Shown: positions 35,268 to 43,024 of the stretch, piece after piece
Position numbering within the stretch: the stretch's first letter is position 1
Layout: every line of letters starts with the position of its first letter
Position numbers and translations under genes: made by a program
Assembly (NCBI RefSeq): GCF_000721235.1
Contig: NZ_JOFH01000021.1
Coordinates: 1 to 64,000 of the forward strand
Length of the DNA: 64,000 nt
Direction of reading: 5' to 3'
Source of the DNA: Streptomyces olivaceus
GTDB lineage: Bacteria > Actinomycetota > Actinomycetes > Streptomycetales > Streptomycetaceae
The notes under the pieces: generated by a model
What the model was told of the DNA's origin: nothing
Database searches by the model: none
What the model saw: only the letters and a program-made list of their open reading frames with translations

Positions 35268-36163
35268 GACGCCGCCTCCGCTCCGCGGACGATCCGCGTC
35301 ACCCACCACACACCCAGTCCTTCCAGGACTCCGCCGGCCAGCAGACAGCCCAGCCCGGCTCCGGTGTGCAGCAGCACGTGCAGCGGGTCGGACCCGAGGG
35401 CGACCCCCAGCAGCAGGCCGAGGACCGGCAGGCCGGCGAGCATCAGCGCCGTGGCACGGGCACCCGCCATCTGGGCCCGCAGGTCGGAACGCTGATCCCG
35501 TTCGGCACGGAGCGCGGCCTCCAGCCGGTCGAGCCCGGCCGCCAGTCCCGCGCCCTGGTCGACGGCCACCCGCCAGCAGGCGCCGAGGCCGCCCAGCCCC
35601 TCGGCCCCCGGTCGCCGGGCAGCCGCGGCGAGCGCCGCCGGGACGTCCCCGCCGAAGCGGGCCGCCGCCAGGACCGCGGCCTGCGCGTCCCCGAGCCCGC
35701 CGGAGTCCCGCGCGGCGCACATCAGTGCCTCGCCGGGTTGTCGCCCCGCCCGGACCTCCCCGGCGAGCGTCCCGCAGAGCGCGATCACCGTGTCCTGCCG
35801 GCGCTCGCTGGCCCGTCTCTCCCGCGCGGCCAGCCGCGTTCGCCGCAGCACGGGCACTCCGGCCGCCCCCGCGACGGCAGGCAGCACCGAGCCGCCCGCC
35901 AGGGCCAGCGCGAGCCCGGCCGCCAGGGACCACCACTCGGGCCGCAACCTGCCGCGGACGCGCCGCAGCCCGTCCGTCGTCCGGCGCTCCACGGGCCGCC
36001 CGGCCCCGCCTCCGAGCCCGGCCCGCCCGGTGCCCCGCTCGGCGAGCACCGCCCGCGCCCGTCGCACCCCGGAGTGCCAGCCGCCCGCCAGCCACGCTGC
36101 CGACCCGACGCACGCCAGCGCCACGCCCGTCGACAACTCACCGATCCACGCGGTCCCGGTCAC
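35264..36163 (-). CDS. tadB: Type II secretion F-domain membrane protein (TadB)
   Basis: 299 aa. GTG 36163 overlaps the cpaF stop (GTGA). Helices at about 12-30 and 87-105, then the T2SF domain (ALCGTLAGEVRAGRQPGEAL, about 135 onward) and a helix pair at the C-terminus (about 238-290). With TadC it forms the platform for pilin assembly. Confidence 0.88.
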   Translation of the reverse strand: MTGTAWIGELSTGVALACVGSAAWLAGGWHSGVRRARAVLAERGTGRAGLGGGAGRPVERRTTDGLRRVRGRLRPEWWSLAAGLALALAGGSVLPAVAGAAGVPVLRRTRLAARERRASERRQDTVIALCGTLAGEVRAGRQPGEALMCAARDSGGLGDAQAAVLAAARFGGDVPAALAAAARRPGAEGLGGLGACWRVAVDQGAGLAAGLDRLEAALRAERDQRSDLRAQMAGARATALMLAGLPVLGLLLGVALGSDPLHVLLHTGAGLGCLLAGGVLEGLGVWWVTRIVRGAEAAS

Positions 36164-37872
36164 CTCTGCGCCTCCCCTTCGGGGGTCCGCTCCGCGAGTC
36201 CCTCGCCGTGGAGAAGCTCCCGCAGGCGTTCCCAACCGCGTTCGGCCACGAATGCCTGCGCGCCCCACCGCAGCGCCGGTACCGTCCGGACCAGCCCCGA
36301 CGGGTCGCGCTCCAGTACGTGCACCTCGGCGATCCGGCGTCTGCCGGTACGGTCGCGGACCAGGTGCAGGACGACCGAGAGGGCTGCGGCGAGCTGGCTG
36401 TGCAGGGCCGCACGATCCAGTCCGGCGGCCGTGCCGAGCGCCTCCAGCCGGGCCGGAACGTCGGCGGCGGCATTGGCGTGCACCGTGCCGCACCCGCCCT
36501 CGTGGCCGGTGTTCAGCGCGGCGAGCAGATGGACGACCTCGGGGCCACGGACCTCGCCCACGACCAGCCGGTCCGGCCGCATCCGCAGTGCCTGCCGCAC
36601 CAGGTCCTCCAGGGTGACCAGGCCCGCGCCCTCCTGGTTGGCCGGTCTTGTTTCCAGCCGGACCACGTGCGGATGGTCGGGCCGCAGCTCAGCCGAGTCC
36701 TCCGCAAGCACGATGCGCTCATCCGGTCCGACAAGCCCGAGCAGCGCGCTGAGCAGCGTCGTCTTGCCCGTGCCCGTGCCTCCGCTGACCAGGAAGGACA
36801 GCCTGGCCCTCAGGAGTGCGCGCAGCACGCGGTCGCCGCCGGGCGGCACGGTGCCCGCCGCCGTCAGCTCCTCGAGCGTGAACGCACGCGGCCGGACCAC
36901 CCGCAGCGACAGACAGGTGCATCCGACAGCGACGGGTGGCAGCACCGCGTGCAGCCGGGTGCCGTCGGGCAGCCTGGCGTCCACCCACGGCCGGGCGTCG
37001 TCGAGCCGGCGTCCGGCTACGGTGGCCAGGCGCTGTGCGAGCCGTCGCACGGCCCGGACGTCCGGGAAGGAGACCGGCGCGAGTTCCAGGCCGCCGCCCC
37101 GGTCCACCCAGACCCGGTCCGGCGCGGACACCAGCACGTCGGTGACCGACTCGTCGGCGAGCAGCGGCTCCAGTGGCCCGCTGCCGACCAGTTCCGACCT
37201 GAGCTGTTCCGCGGCGCCCAGGATCTCGGCGTCACCGAGCACCCGGCCCTGCTCGCGCAGTGCCTGCGCCACCCGCGCCGGTGTGGGCTCCGCCCCACTC
37301 GCGGCAAGCCACCGCCGTACGCCGTCCAGCAACCCGGGAGCCGGGGCCGGGTGGTTCCCCGGAGCTGTGCCTCCGGGAGGCCGGGAGGGACCCCGCCCCG
37401 GGTCGCCTTCCCGCCGCAGCGTCGGCGAGGCCCACCGAGGGACCGTCCCGGCCTCCGGCCCACGGGCCGCCGCCCCGGCTTCCGGGCCATGGGAGGCCCC
37501 CGGGTCTCCACCGACCCGATCCCCTCCCGCTCGCGCTCCCTCTCCCGCCGACTGGCCCGCCGCGGGTGCTCCAGGTGCCCCGCCATCTGCGCCCGGCTCT
37601 GCCGCGAGCACAGACCACTCCTCGATCCGCTCCTCGATCCGCCGCGCCACACTCACGCCACCGACCGCACGCACCCGGCCCACCAGCCCCGCCGTCACTT
37701 CCCCGGCCCCTGGACCCGCCCACGCCCCTCTCCCCGCGCGAGCAGTAGTCCTCACCCCAGCGCCCGCCTCAGCCTCAGCCTCCGTCTCCGCCCCTGCCCC
37801 TGCCCCTGCCCCTGCCCCTGCCCCTGCCGACATGCGGCCTTCCGCGCCCGCGCCGGGCAACACCATCCGCAT
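36160..37872 (-). CDS. cpaF: Tad pilus secretion ATPase (CpaF/TadA)
   Basis: 570 aa from ATG 37872, 4 nt after the ssd stop codon. T2SE/VirB11-type ATPase: Walker A SGGTGTGKTTLL near residue 367, the Asp box ERIVLAEDSAE, Walker B DRLVVGEVRG, and the His box GHEGGCGTVHANAA. The N-terminal ~130 residues are low complexity (an Ala-Gly run from a hexamer repeat at 37791-37826, then Arg/Gly/Pro). It energises pilin polymerisation. Confidence 0.92.
   Translation of the reverse strand: MRMVLPGAGAEGRMSAGAGAGAGAGAGAETEAEAEAGAGVRTTARAGRGAWAGPGAGEVTAGLVGRVRAVGGVSVARRIEERIEEWSVLAAEPGADGGAPGAPAAGQSAGEGARAGGDRVGGDPGASHGPEAGAAARGPEAGTVPRWASPTLRREGDPGRGPSRPPGGTAPGNHPAPAPGLLDGVRRWLAASGAEPTPARVAQALREQGRVLGDAEILGAAEQLRSELVGSGPLEPLLADESVTDVLVSAPDRVWVDRGGGLELAPVSFPDVRAVRRLAQRLATVAGRRLDDARPWVDARLPDGTRLHAVLPPVAVGCTCLSLRVVRPRAFTLEELTAAGTVPPGGDRVLRALLRARLSFLVSGGTGTGKTTLLSALLGLVGPDERIVLAEDSAELRPDHPHVVRLETRPANQEGAGLVTLEDLVRQALRMRPDRLVVGEVRGPEVVHLLAALNTGHEGGCGTVHANAAADVPARLEALGTAAGLDRAALHSQLAAALSVVLHLVRDRTGRRRIAEVHVLERDPSGLVRTVPALRWGAQAFVAERGWERLRELLHGEGLAERTPEGEAQR
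37791..37826. repeat. Hexamer tandem array (CCCCTG)6 within cpaF
   Basis: Six perfect copies; the unit length keeps the frame and encodes the Ala-Gly run at the CpaF N-terminus. Copy changes alter length only. Confidence 0.9.
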
Positions 37873-37876
37873 CGCC

Positions 37877-39043
37877 TCACACCACCCCGTCCGTCTCGGC
37901 CAGCGCCCGCTCCCAGAACTCCCGGCAGAAGCGCGCCAACGGGCCACGCGCGGACGTACCTGGTGGACGCCTGCTCTCCGTGGCGCGCAGGAGCCCGGAC
38001 TCGACCGGCACCTCACCGGCCAGGGGCAGCCCGAGCAGCCGGGCCACTTCGCGGTCGTCGAGCCCCGAGGCGTAAGGCCCCCGTACCGCCACACGGAGGT
38101 CGCGCAGGACCATGCCGACCGCGGTGGCCACCCGGCCCGCCGCCGCGACGGCCCGCAGCTCGGCGGGGACGACCAGGAGCCCGACGTCGAGCTGCGAGAG
38201 GACCTCGGCGACACCGTCGTCGATCCGGCGCGGCAGGTCGACGACGACCGTGCCGCCCCTGCGTCGGGCCGCCGCGAGCACCGCCCGTACGGCCGGCGGC
38301 GGTACGGCGACGCAGTCGCCCCGGTCCCAGCTGAGCACCCGCAGCGAATGGAGTTCGGGCAGAGACGCCTCCAGGGCGCCGCCTCCGACCCGCCCTCGTG
38401 AGGCGGCGAACGCCGGCCACCTGAGTCCGTCGGCGGTCTCGCCGCCCAGGAGCACGTCGAGGCCGCCGCCCAGCGGGTCCGCGTCGACCAGCAGGCTGCG
38501 CTTCCCCTCCCGCGCGGAGGTGACGGCCAGCGCGCAGGCCAGGGTGGAGGCTCCGGCGCCGCCCCGGCCGCCGATGACACCGACGGTGAGGGCCGGACGG
38601 CTCACGCCTTCGGTGACGTCGGCGATGCGGTCGACCAGCCACTGCTCGCCGTCGGGGAGCATCAGCACGTGGTCGGCGCCGATCTCGACAGCGCGTTGCC
38701 AGACCCCCGGATCGTCCTGGTCGCGGCCCACCAGGACCACTCCCCGTCTCCGCAGGGCTCCCCGGACGCGGCGCGCGGCGTCGTCCCCGACGAGGACGAG
38801 CGGCGCGGCGTCCCAGCCACCTCGCTGCGGATACGCCGCCGATGGCCCGGCGACGGCGCCGGCCGCCCCGGCTCGGTACCCGGCCGCCCCGGGCACCGAG
38901 TGACGCACCTCCGGTGTGGCGCCCGCCGCCGCGCACAGGCGCAACAGGTCGTCGAGGAGTTCGGTGTCCTCGGTGACGATCAGAGGCCCGCTCTGCCGCC
39001 CTCCCGGGGCGGGTGGCGGGTCGTGGGTGATGGTTTCGGACAT
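37877..39043 (-). CDS. ssd: CpaE-like / septum-site-determining (Ssd) ATPase-type protein
   Basis: 388 aa. An N-terminal receiver-like domain (LIVTEDTELLDDLL) is followed by a MinD/ParA-type domain with a deviant P-loop VIGGRGGAGASTLA near residue 160 and LLVDADPLGGGLDVLLGG. It lacks the signature Lys of ParA/MinD (GRGGAGAS), so ATP hydrolysis is doubtful. This is the actinobacterial CpaE homologue often annotated as septum site-determining protein. AGGGGG precedes ATG 39043. First gene of the tad operon. Confidence 0.88.
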   Translation of the reverse strand: MSETITHDPPPAPGGRQSGPLIVTEDTELLDDLLRLCAAAGATPEVRHSVPGAAGYRAGAAGAVAGPSAAYPQRGGWDAAPLVLVGDDAARRVRGALRRRGVVLVGRDQDDPGVWQRAVEIGADHVLMLPDGEQWLVDRIADVTEGVSRPALTVGVIGGRGGAGASTLACALAVTSAREGKRSLLVDADPLGGGLDVLLGGETADGLRWPAFAASRGRVGGGALEASLPELHSLRVLSWDRGDCVAVPPPAVRAVLAAARRRGGTVVVDLPRRIDDGVAEVLSQLDVGLLVVPAELRAVAAAGRVATAVGMVLRDLRVAVRGPYASGLDDREVARLLGLPLAGEVPVESGLLRATESRRPPGTSARGPLARFCREFWERALAETDGVV

Positions 39044-39533
39044 GGTCGGTTTCCCCCTTCGCCGCGAGTCCGCGGCCGTGCCGACAACGCACGCCCGGCG
39101 AACAGATCCGGCCGTCGAACTCGGCGCGGCCCGGGCGCATGGGAATCACGGTGCAGCGAACCGGGAAATCGTGTGGATCTTGGTCCGAAACTGTGGACAC
39201 TTTGCTGGTTGTGAATATCGCCGTCACCCATACCGGTGACTCGCACAGACCCTGTTCCACCCCGTGTGCGACACCCGCAGAACTGTCCGCGGAGCGGCCC
39301 GCAAAGCGTCCGAGAACACCTCCGGAACAGCCGCACGACCGGCCTCCCGACCGCCCCAGGACCGCCTTCGGGACGGGTCCCGGGCGAGGCGCAGGACACT
39401 ATTCGCGGCAGGCCGGAGAGCGATATATCAGCTACTCTGCGTGACAGATGGCACTCCGACAGCGCGAAGGCCCCGCACCGGCACGGCGCGGAGCCTGATC
39501 ACGACGAGAACGAGAAAACGCACCCGGACATGC
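39044..39533. other. 490-nt gene-free stretch between the 6C RNA and ssd
   Basis: No convincing gene. It is less GC-rich around 39150-39230, where the ssd promoter probably lies; a GTGTCCACAG-like sequence on the minus strand (about 39192-39201) resembles a DnaA box by chance. GATATATC at 39423-39430 lies next to TACTCT. Confidence 0.5.
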
Positions 39534-39600
39534 GACGACCCCCGCCGGGGGGGAGAGCGGGGGTCGTCTCCACGGCCGACTCGGGGGGGGGAGGAGTCGG
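39534..39600 (-). ncRNA. 6C RNA (two C-loop hairpins)
   Basis: Two stem-loops on the minus strand: 5' CCGACTC/GAGTCGG with an 11-nt loop that contains nine C (39600-39576), then GACGACCCCCGC/GCGGGGGTCGTC with a loop that contains seven C (39568-39534). Two hairpins with at least six C in each loop are the definition of the 6C RNA family of actinobacteria; a 6C RNA is known at this place in S. coelicolor by my recollection. The function is unknown; changes with development have been reported. It lies upstream of ssd and divergent from the HAD gene. Confidence 0.85.
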
Positions 39601-39703
39601 ACCGGGTTAGCACGGTCGCGAACGATCCGTGACTTCCATGGTGTACCCGAGAGCCCTCTCAGGCAAACCCACGCGCCCCACCTTACGCCGAATGGGCTGC
39701 GCC

Positions 39704-39709
39704 TATGCT
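39704..39709 (+). promoter_or_regulatory. -10 box of the HAD phosphatase gene
   Basis: TATGCT ending 7 nt before GTG 39717; no usable ribosome binding site, so a leaderless message is likely. Confidence 0.45.
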
Positions 39710-39716
39710 CAGGGGC

Positions 39717-40562
39717 GTGGATAACCACTCCTTGCCCCACTCCATGCCGCACTCGATGCCCCGCACAGCGGCGTTCTTTGACCTGGACAAGACGGTCATT
39801 GCGAAGTCGAGCACGCTCACGTTCAGCAAGTCGTTCTACCAAGGCGGGCTGATCAACCGCAGGGCTGTGTTGCGTACCGCATATGCCCAGTTCGTGTTCC
39901 TCGCCGGCGGCGCCGACCACGACCAGATGGAGCGGATGCGCGAGTACCTCTCCGCGCTGTGCCGCGGCTGGAACGTCCAACTGGTCAAGGAGCTGGTCGC
40001 CGAGACGCTGCACGACCTCATCGACCCGATCATCTACGACGAGGCCGCCTCCCTGATCGAGGAGCACCACATGGCCGGCCGCGACGTCGTGATCGTCTCC
40101 ACGTCGGGCGCCGAGGTCGTGGAGCCGATCGGCGAGCTGCTGGGGGCGGACCGGGTGGTGGCGACCCGGATGATCGTGGGCGACGACGGGTGCTTCACCG
40201 GGGAGGTGGAGTACTACGCGTACGGCCCGACGAAAGCGGAGGCGATCCGGGAACTGGCCGAGTCCGAGGGGTACGACCTCTCACGCTGCTACGCCTACAG
40301 CGACTCGGCGACCGATCTGCCCATGCTGGAGGCGGTCGGCCACCCCCACGCGGTGAACCCGGGCCGGACGCTGCGTCGAGAGGCCCTCGCGCGCGAGTGG
40401 CCGATTCTCGACTTCCACCGGCCGGTACGGCTGAAGCGGCGGATCCGAAGGTTTCCCGTACCACCGCGCCCGGCACTGGTCGCCGCCGCCGCGGTGGGCG
40501 CCGCGGCGGCCACCGCCGGACTCGTCTGGTACGCGAGCCGGCGGCGGCCCACGGCGGCCTGA
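39717..40562 (+). CDS. HAD-IB family phosphatase with C-terminal membrane anchor
   Basis: 281 aa from GTG 39717 (ATG 39705 is possible). The catalytic motif FFDLDKTVIAKSS (nucleophile Asp near 21), motif II VIVSTSGAEV and motif III-IV region CYAYSDSATDLPMLEAVG fit the PSPase-like HAD subfamily IB. The C-terminus has a basic patch and one transmembrane helix (about 252-274, VAAAAVGAAAATAGLVW), so the enzyme would be tethered with its catalytic part inside. Members act on phosphoserine or lysophosphatidic-type substrates; the substrate here is unknown. Confidence 0.88.
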   Translation: MDNHSLPHSMPHSMPRTAAFFDLDKTVIAKSSTLTFSKSFYQGGLINRRAVLRTAYAQFVFLAGGADHDQMERMREYLSALCRGWNVQLVKELVAETLHDLIDPIIYDEAASLIEEHHMAGRDVVIVSTSGAEVVEPIGELLGADRVVATRMIVGDDGCFTGEVEYYAYGPTKAEAIRELAESEGYDLSRCYAYSDSATDLPMLEAVGHPHAVNPGRTLRREALAREWPILDFHRPVRLKRRIRRFPVPPRPALVAAAAVGAAAATAGLVWYASRRRPTAA

Positions 40563-40623
40563 ACCGGTCCCGCGATCCCGCTGACACCCGGCCACCGGCA
40601 CCCGGCCGTCGGCGCCCAGCCGT

Positions 40624-40686
40624 CAGCACCCAGCACCCAGCACCCAGCACCCAGCACCCAGCACCCAGCACCCAGCACCCAGCACC
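40624..40686. repeat. Heptamer tandem array (CAGCACC)9
   Basis: Nine perfect copies plus a partial one, 60 nt behind the HAD gene stop codon; outside any gene that I can support. Confidence 0.97.
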
Positions 40687-40975
40687 CAGCAGTCTGCGTA
40701 CTTCACCCGTGTATGAGTGCAAAAGTAAAGAAGTGCGGTCGGCACTTCCGCTTACCCGGAGCCAGGAGTACAAAGGAATCAACGGCCCGCGAGACCGAGG
40801 ACATCCGAAAGGATCACCTTAAAGACGCAGTTGGCCCCACGGACCGAGCACGAACACCGGGTACCCACGCGACGTCGACCCGTCGATTACGGGCCAGCCG
40901 CACCAGGTGACGGGCAGAGATCCCGACCTGATGGGCGACACAACGAGGACGCCTGGTAACCCGGTGGTCGTGCCA
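40687..40975. other. Unassigned stretch between heptamer array and terminator
   Basis: 289 nt with lower GC than its surroundings and an unusual amount of A. GAAGTGC-GGTCG-GCACTTC-like hairpin at about 40740-40758. A plus-strand reading frame (40713-40910) encodes a basic 65-aa peptide, MSAKVKKCGRHFRLPG, without codon bias support. It ends before a strong plus-strand terminator, so an RNA is possible. Function unknown. Confidence 0.35.
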
Positions 40976-41010
40976 GCGGCGGTACGAGCGTTCGTACCGC
41001 CGCATTTCTT
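40976..41010 (+). terminator. Strong intrinsic terminator
   Basis: GCGGCGGTACGA pairs perfectly with TCGTACCGCCGC around GCGT, followed by ATTTCTT on the plus strand. It is the likely end of transcripts from the HAD gene or from the unassigned stretch, and also stands behind the convergent gene. Confidence 0.8.
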
Positions 41011-41055
41011 CCCCTGGAGGCCGCTTCTCCCGCTTCGCGCGCGCCGCCCGCCCGC

Positions 41056-41880
41056 CTACGCCGCGCCGCGTTGGAGCGCCTCGCAGACCGCCGTGGACTC
41101 GCGGGCGCCCAGCGCGACCGCCCTGCCGCAGTGGGCGATCCAGGCCGCCATGCCCTCCGGGGTCCCGGAGACATAGCCGTCGAGCGCCTCCAGGTAGGCC
41201 GCCGGGCCCAGTTCCGCGTATCCGACCTCGGCCGGGCAGACCGACTTGGGGTCCAGGCCGCTGCCGACCAGAACGATGCGCTCGGCCGCGCGCGCGACGA
41301 GGCCGTTGTGGGAGGTGAAGGGCCGCAGGGTCAGGAGTTCGCCGTGCACGACGGCGGCCGTCACCAGCGCGGGCGCGGAACCGCCCGCCGCGACCAGTGC
41401 GGCCAGGCCGTCCAGCCGGCCGTGCGCCTCCCCGGCGTCGGGCAGCGGGAGCCCGACGAGCGGTTCGTCGACGGGCTCGCCCGCCCGACGGGGACGCCCC
41501 ACCCGCTCGTCCTTGTCCGCGGCGGCCACGAGGTGCAGCCGGGCCAGCACCCGCAGCGGCGACTGGCGCCAGATGGACAGCAGTTGCCCCGCCTCGGCGG
41601 TCAGCCGCAGCGCAGCACCCACCGCGCGCGCCTCGTCGTCACCGCTGAAGTCGGTGCGCCTGCGCACCTCCTCCAGGGCCCAGTCCGCCCCGGACAGCGC
41701 CGCGGAGCCCCGGGCGCCGCGCAGCGCCGCCTCGGAGGTGATCTCGTTGCTGCGGCGCCGCATGATCCGGTGACCGTAGACCCGGTCCACGGCCTTGCGC
41801 ACGGACTCCACGGACTCGGCCACGCCGGGCAGGGCGCCCAGGGCCGCGAGCGGATCGGCGGTCGCGCCTGTCGTACTCAT
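41056..41880 (-). CDS. Fic/DOC-like protein with degenerate active site
   Basis: 274 aa from ATG 41880. SLRVLARLHLVAAAD-type helices precede LTLRPFTSHNGLVARAAERIVL (shown in part), which aligns with the Fic signature HPFx(D/E)GNGRxxR but has Arg for the catalytic His (RPF) and SHNGLVAR for the GNGR part. AMPylation activity is therefore doubtful. Such proteins are often labelled oxidoreductase in Streptomyces without basis that I can see. TAGGGT lies 7 nt before the ATG, so it is probably leaderless. It is divergent from the CooC-like gene. Confidence 0.7.
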   Translation of the reverse strand: MSTTGATADPLAALGALPGVAESVESVRKAVDRVYGHRIMRRRSNEITSEAALRGARGSAALSGADWALEEVRRRTDFSGDDEARAVGAALRLTAEAGQLLSIWRQSPLRVLARLHLVAAADKDERVGRPRRAGEPVDEPLVGLPLPDAGEAHGRLDGLAALVAAGGSAPALVTAAVVHGELLTLRPFTSHNGLVARAAERIVLVGSGLDPKSVCPAEVGYAELGPAAYLEALDGYVSGTPEGMAAWIAHCGRAVALGARESTAVCEALQRGAA

Positions 41881-41887
41881 GAGTACG

Positions 41888-41893
41888 ACCCTA
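41888..41893 (-). promoter_or_regulatory. -10 box of the Fic-like gene
   Basis: TAGGGT on the minus strand, 7 nt from ATG 41880. Confidence 0.4.
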
Positions 41894-41977
41894 CGCACCG
41901 GCGCGGCACGCCCCACGATTGAGTGGTCTTCCTCACGTATCACCGGACTCCGCTGCCACCTACAGCTATCGCGCCAC

Positions 41978-41983
41978 TACGCT
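41978..41983 (+). promoter_or_regulatory. -10 box of the CooC-like ATPase gene
   Basis: TACGCT ending 8 nt before ATG 41992, and 2 nt before the alternative GTG 41986. Confidence 0.4.
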
Positions 41984-41991
41984 TGGTGAAC

Positions 41992-42972
41992 ATGAAAATT
42001 GCTTTCGTCGGGAAGGGCGGCAGCGGCAAGACCACCCTGTCCTCCCTGTTCGTCCGCCATCTCGCCGCGACCGGCGCGCCCGTCGTCGCGATCGACGCCG
42101 ACATCAACCAGCACCTGGGCGCCGCGCTGGGCCTCGACGAGGCGGAGGCGTCCGGACTTCCCGCGCTGGGCGAGCACCTCGGGCTGATCAAGGACCACCT
42201 GCGCGGCACCAACCCGCGCATCCCCTCCGCCCAGACGATGATCAAGACGACCCCGCCCGGCGCGGGCTCGCGCCTGCTGCGGGTGCGCGAGGAGAACCCG
42301 GTCTACGCCGCCTGCGCCCGACCGGTGGAACTCGACGGCGGAACCGTCCGTTTGATGGTCACGGGCCCCTTCACCGACGCCGATCTGGGCGTCGCCTGCT
42401 ACCACTCCAAGACGGGCGCGGTCGAGCTGTGCCTCAACCACCTGGTGGACGGCCCCGACGAGTACGTGGTGGTGGACATGACCGCCGGCTCCGACTCGTT
42501 CGCCTCGGGCATGTTCACCCGCTTCGACCTCACCTTCCTCGTGGCCGAGCCGACCAGGAAGGGAGTCTCCGTCTACCGCCAGTACAAGGAGTACGCCCGT
42601 GACTTCGGCGTCGCCCTGAAGGTCGTCGGCAACAAGGTGCAGGGGCAGGACGACCTCGATTTCCTGCGCGAGCAGGTCGGGGAGGACCTGCTCGTCACCG
42701 TCGGGCACTCGGACTGGGTGCGCGCCATGGAGAAGGGCCGCCCGCCGCGGTTCGAGCTCCTGGAGGACGCCAACGCCCGTGCGCTGCGCGCCCTGCACAC
42801 GGCCGTCGACGGGACCTACCCGCTGCGGGACTGGCCGCGGTACACGCGGCAGATGGTCCACTTCCACCTGAAGAACGCCCGGAGCTGGGGCAACGAGCGC
42901 ACCGGGGCCGACCTGGCGGCGCAGGTCGACCCCGGTTTCGTCCTCGGCGAGGAGGCCACCGCCCCCGCGTGA
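41992..42972 (+). CDS. CooC/MinD-like P-loop ATPase
   Basis: 326 aa. Starts MKIAFVGKGGSGKTTLSSLF, a deviant Walker A (GKGGSGKT) typical of the SIMIBI class; VVAIDADINQHLGAALG and VVVDMTAGSDSFASG provide switch regions. The first half resembles CooC-type accessory proteins for metal insertion. The C-terminus is not recognised. Its divergent promoter is shared with the Fic-like gene, so the two may be co-regulated. The substrate is unknown. Confidence 0.85.
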   Translation: MKIAFVGKGGSGKTTLSSLFVRHLAATGAPVVAIDADINQHLGAALGLDEAEASGLPALGEHLGLIKDHLRGTNPRIPSAQTMIKTTPPGAGSRLLRVREENPVYAACARPVELDGGTVRLMVTGPFTDADLGVACYHSKTGAVELCLNHLVDGPDEYVVVDMTAGSDSFASGMFTRFDLTFLVAEPTRKGVSVYRQYKEYARDFGVALKVVGNKVQGQDDLDFLREQVGEDLLVTVGHSDWVRAMEKGRPPRFELLEDANARALRALHTAVDGTYPLRDWPRYTRQMVHFHLKNARSWGNERTGADLAAQVDPGFVLGEEATAPA

Positions 42973-43024
42973 CCGCTCCGGGGCCCTGCTGGATTCTGCT
43001 GGATCCCGCTGGACCGGGGTTGAG

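Noticed and set aside
34957..38401. Two frames of more than 1000 codons antisense to the tad operon
   Set aside because: Pro/Arg/Ala-only composition; real genes with conserved motifs lie on the other strand.
39192..39201. DnaA box in the ssd promoter region
   Set aside because: A single imperfect copy; no cluster as in an origin.
39534..39568. Plain terminator for a plus-strand gene
   Set aside because: It is the second hairpin of the 6C RNA; no plus-strand gene ends there.
40624..40686. CRISPR-like array
   Set aside because: Head-to-tail heptamers without spacers.
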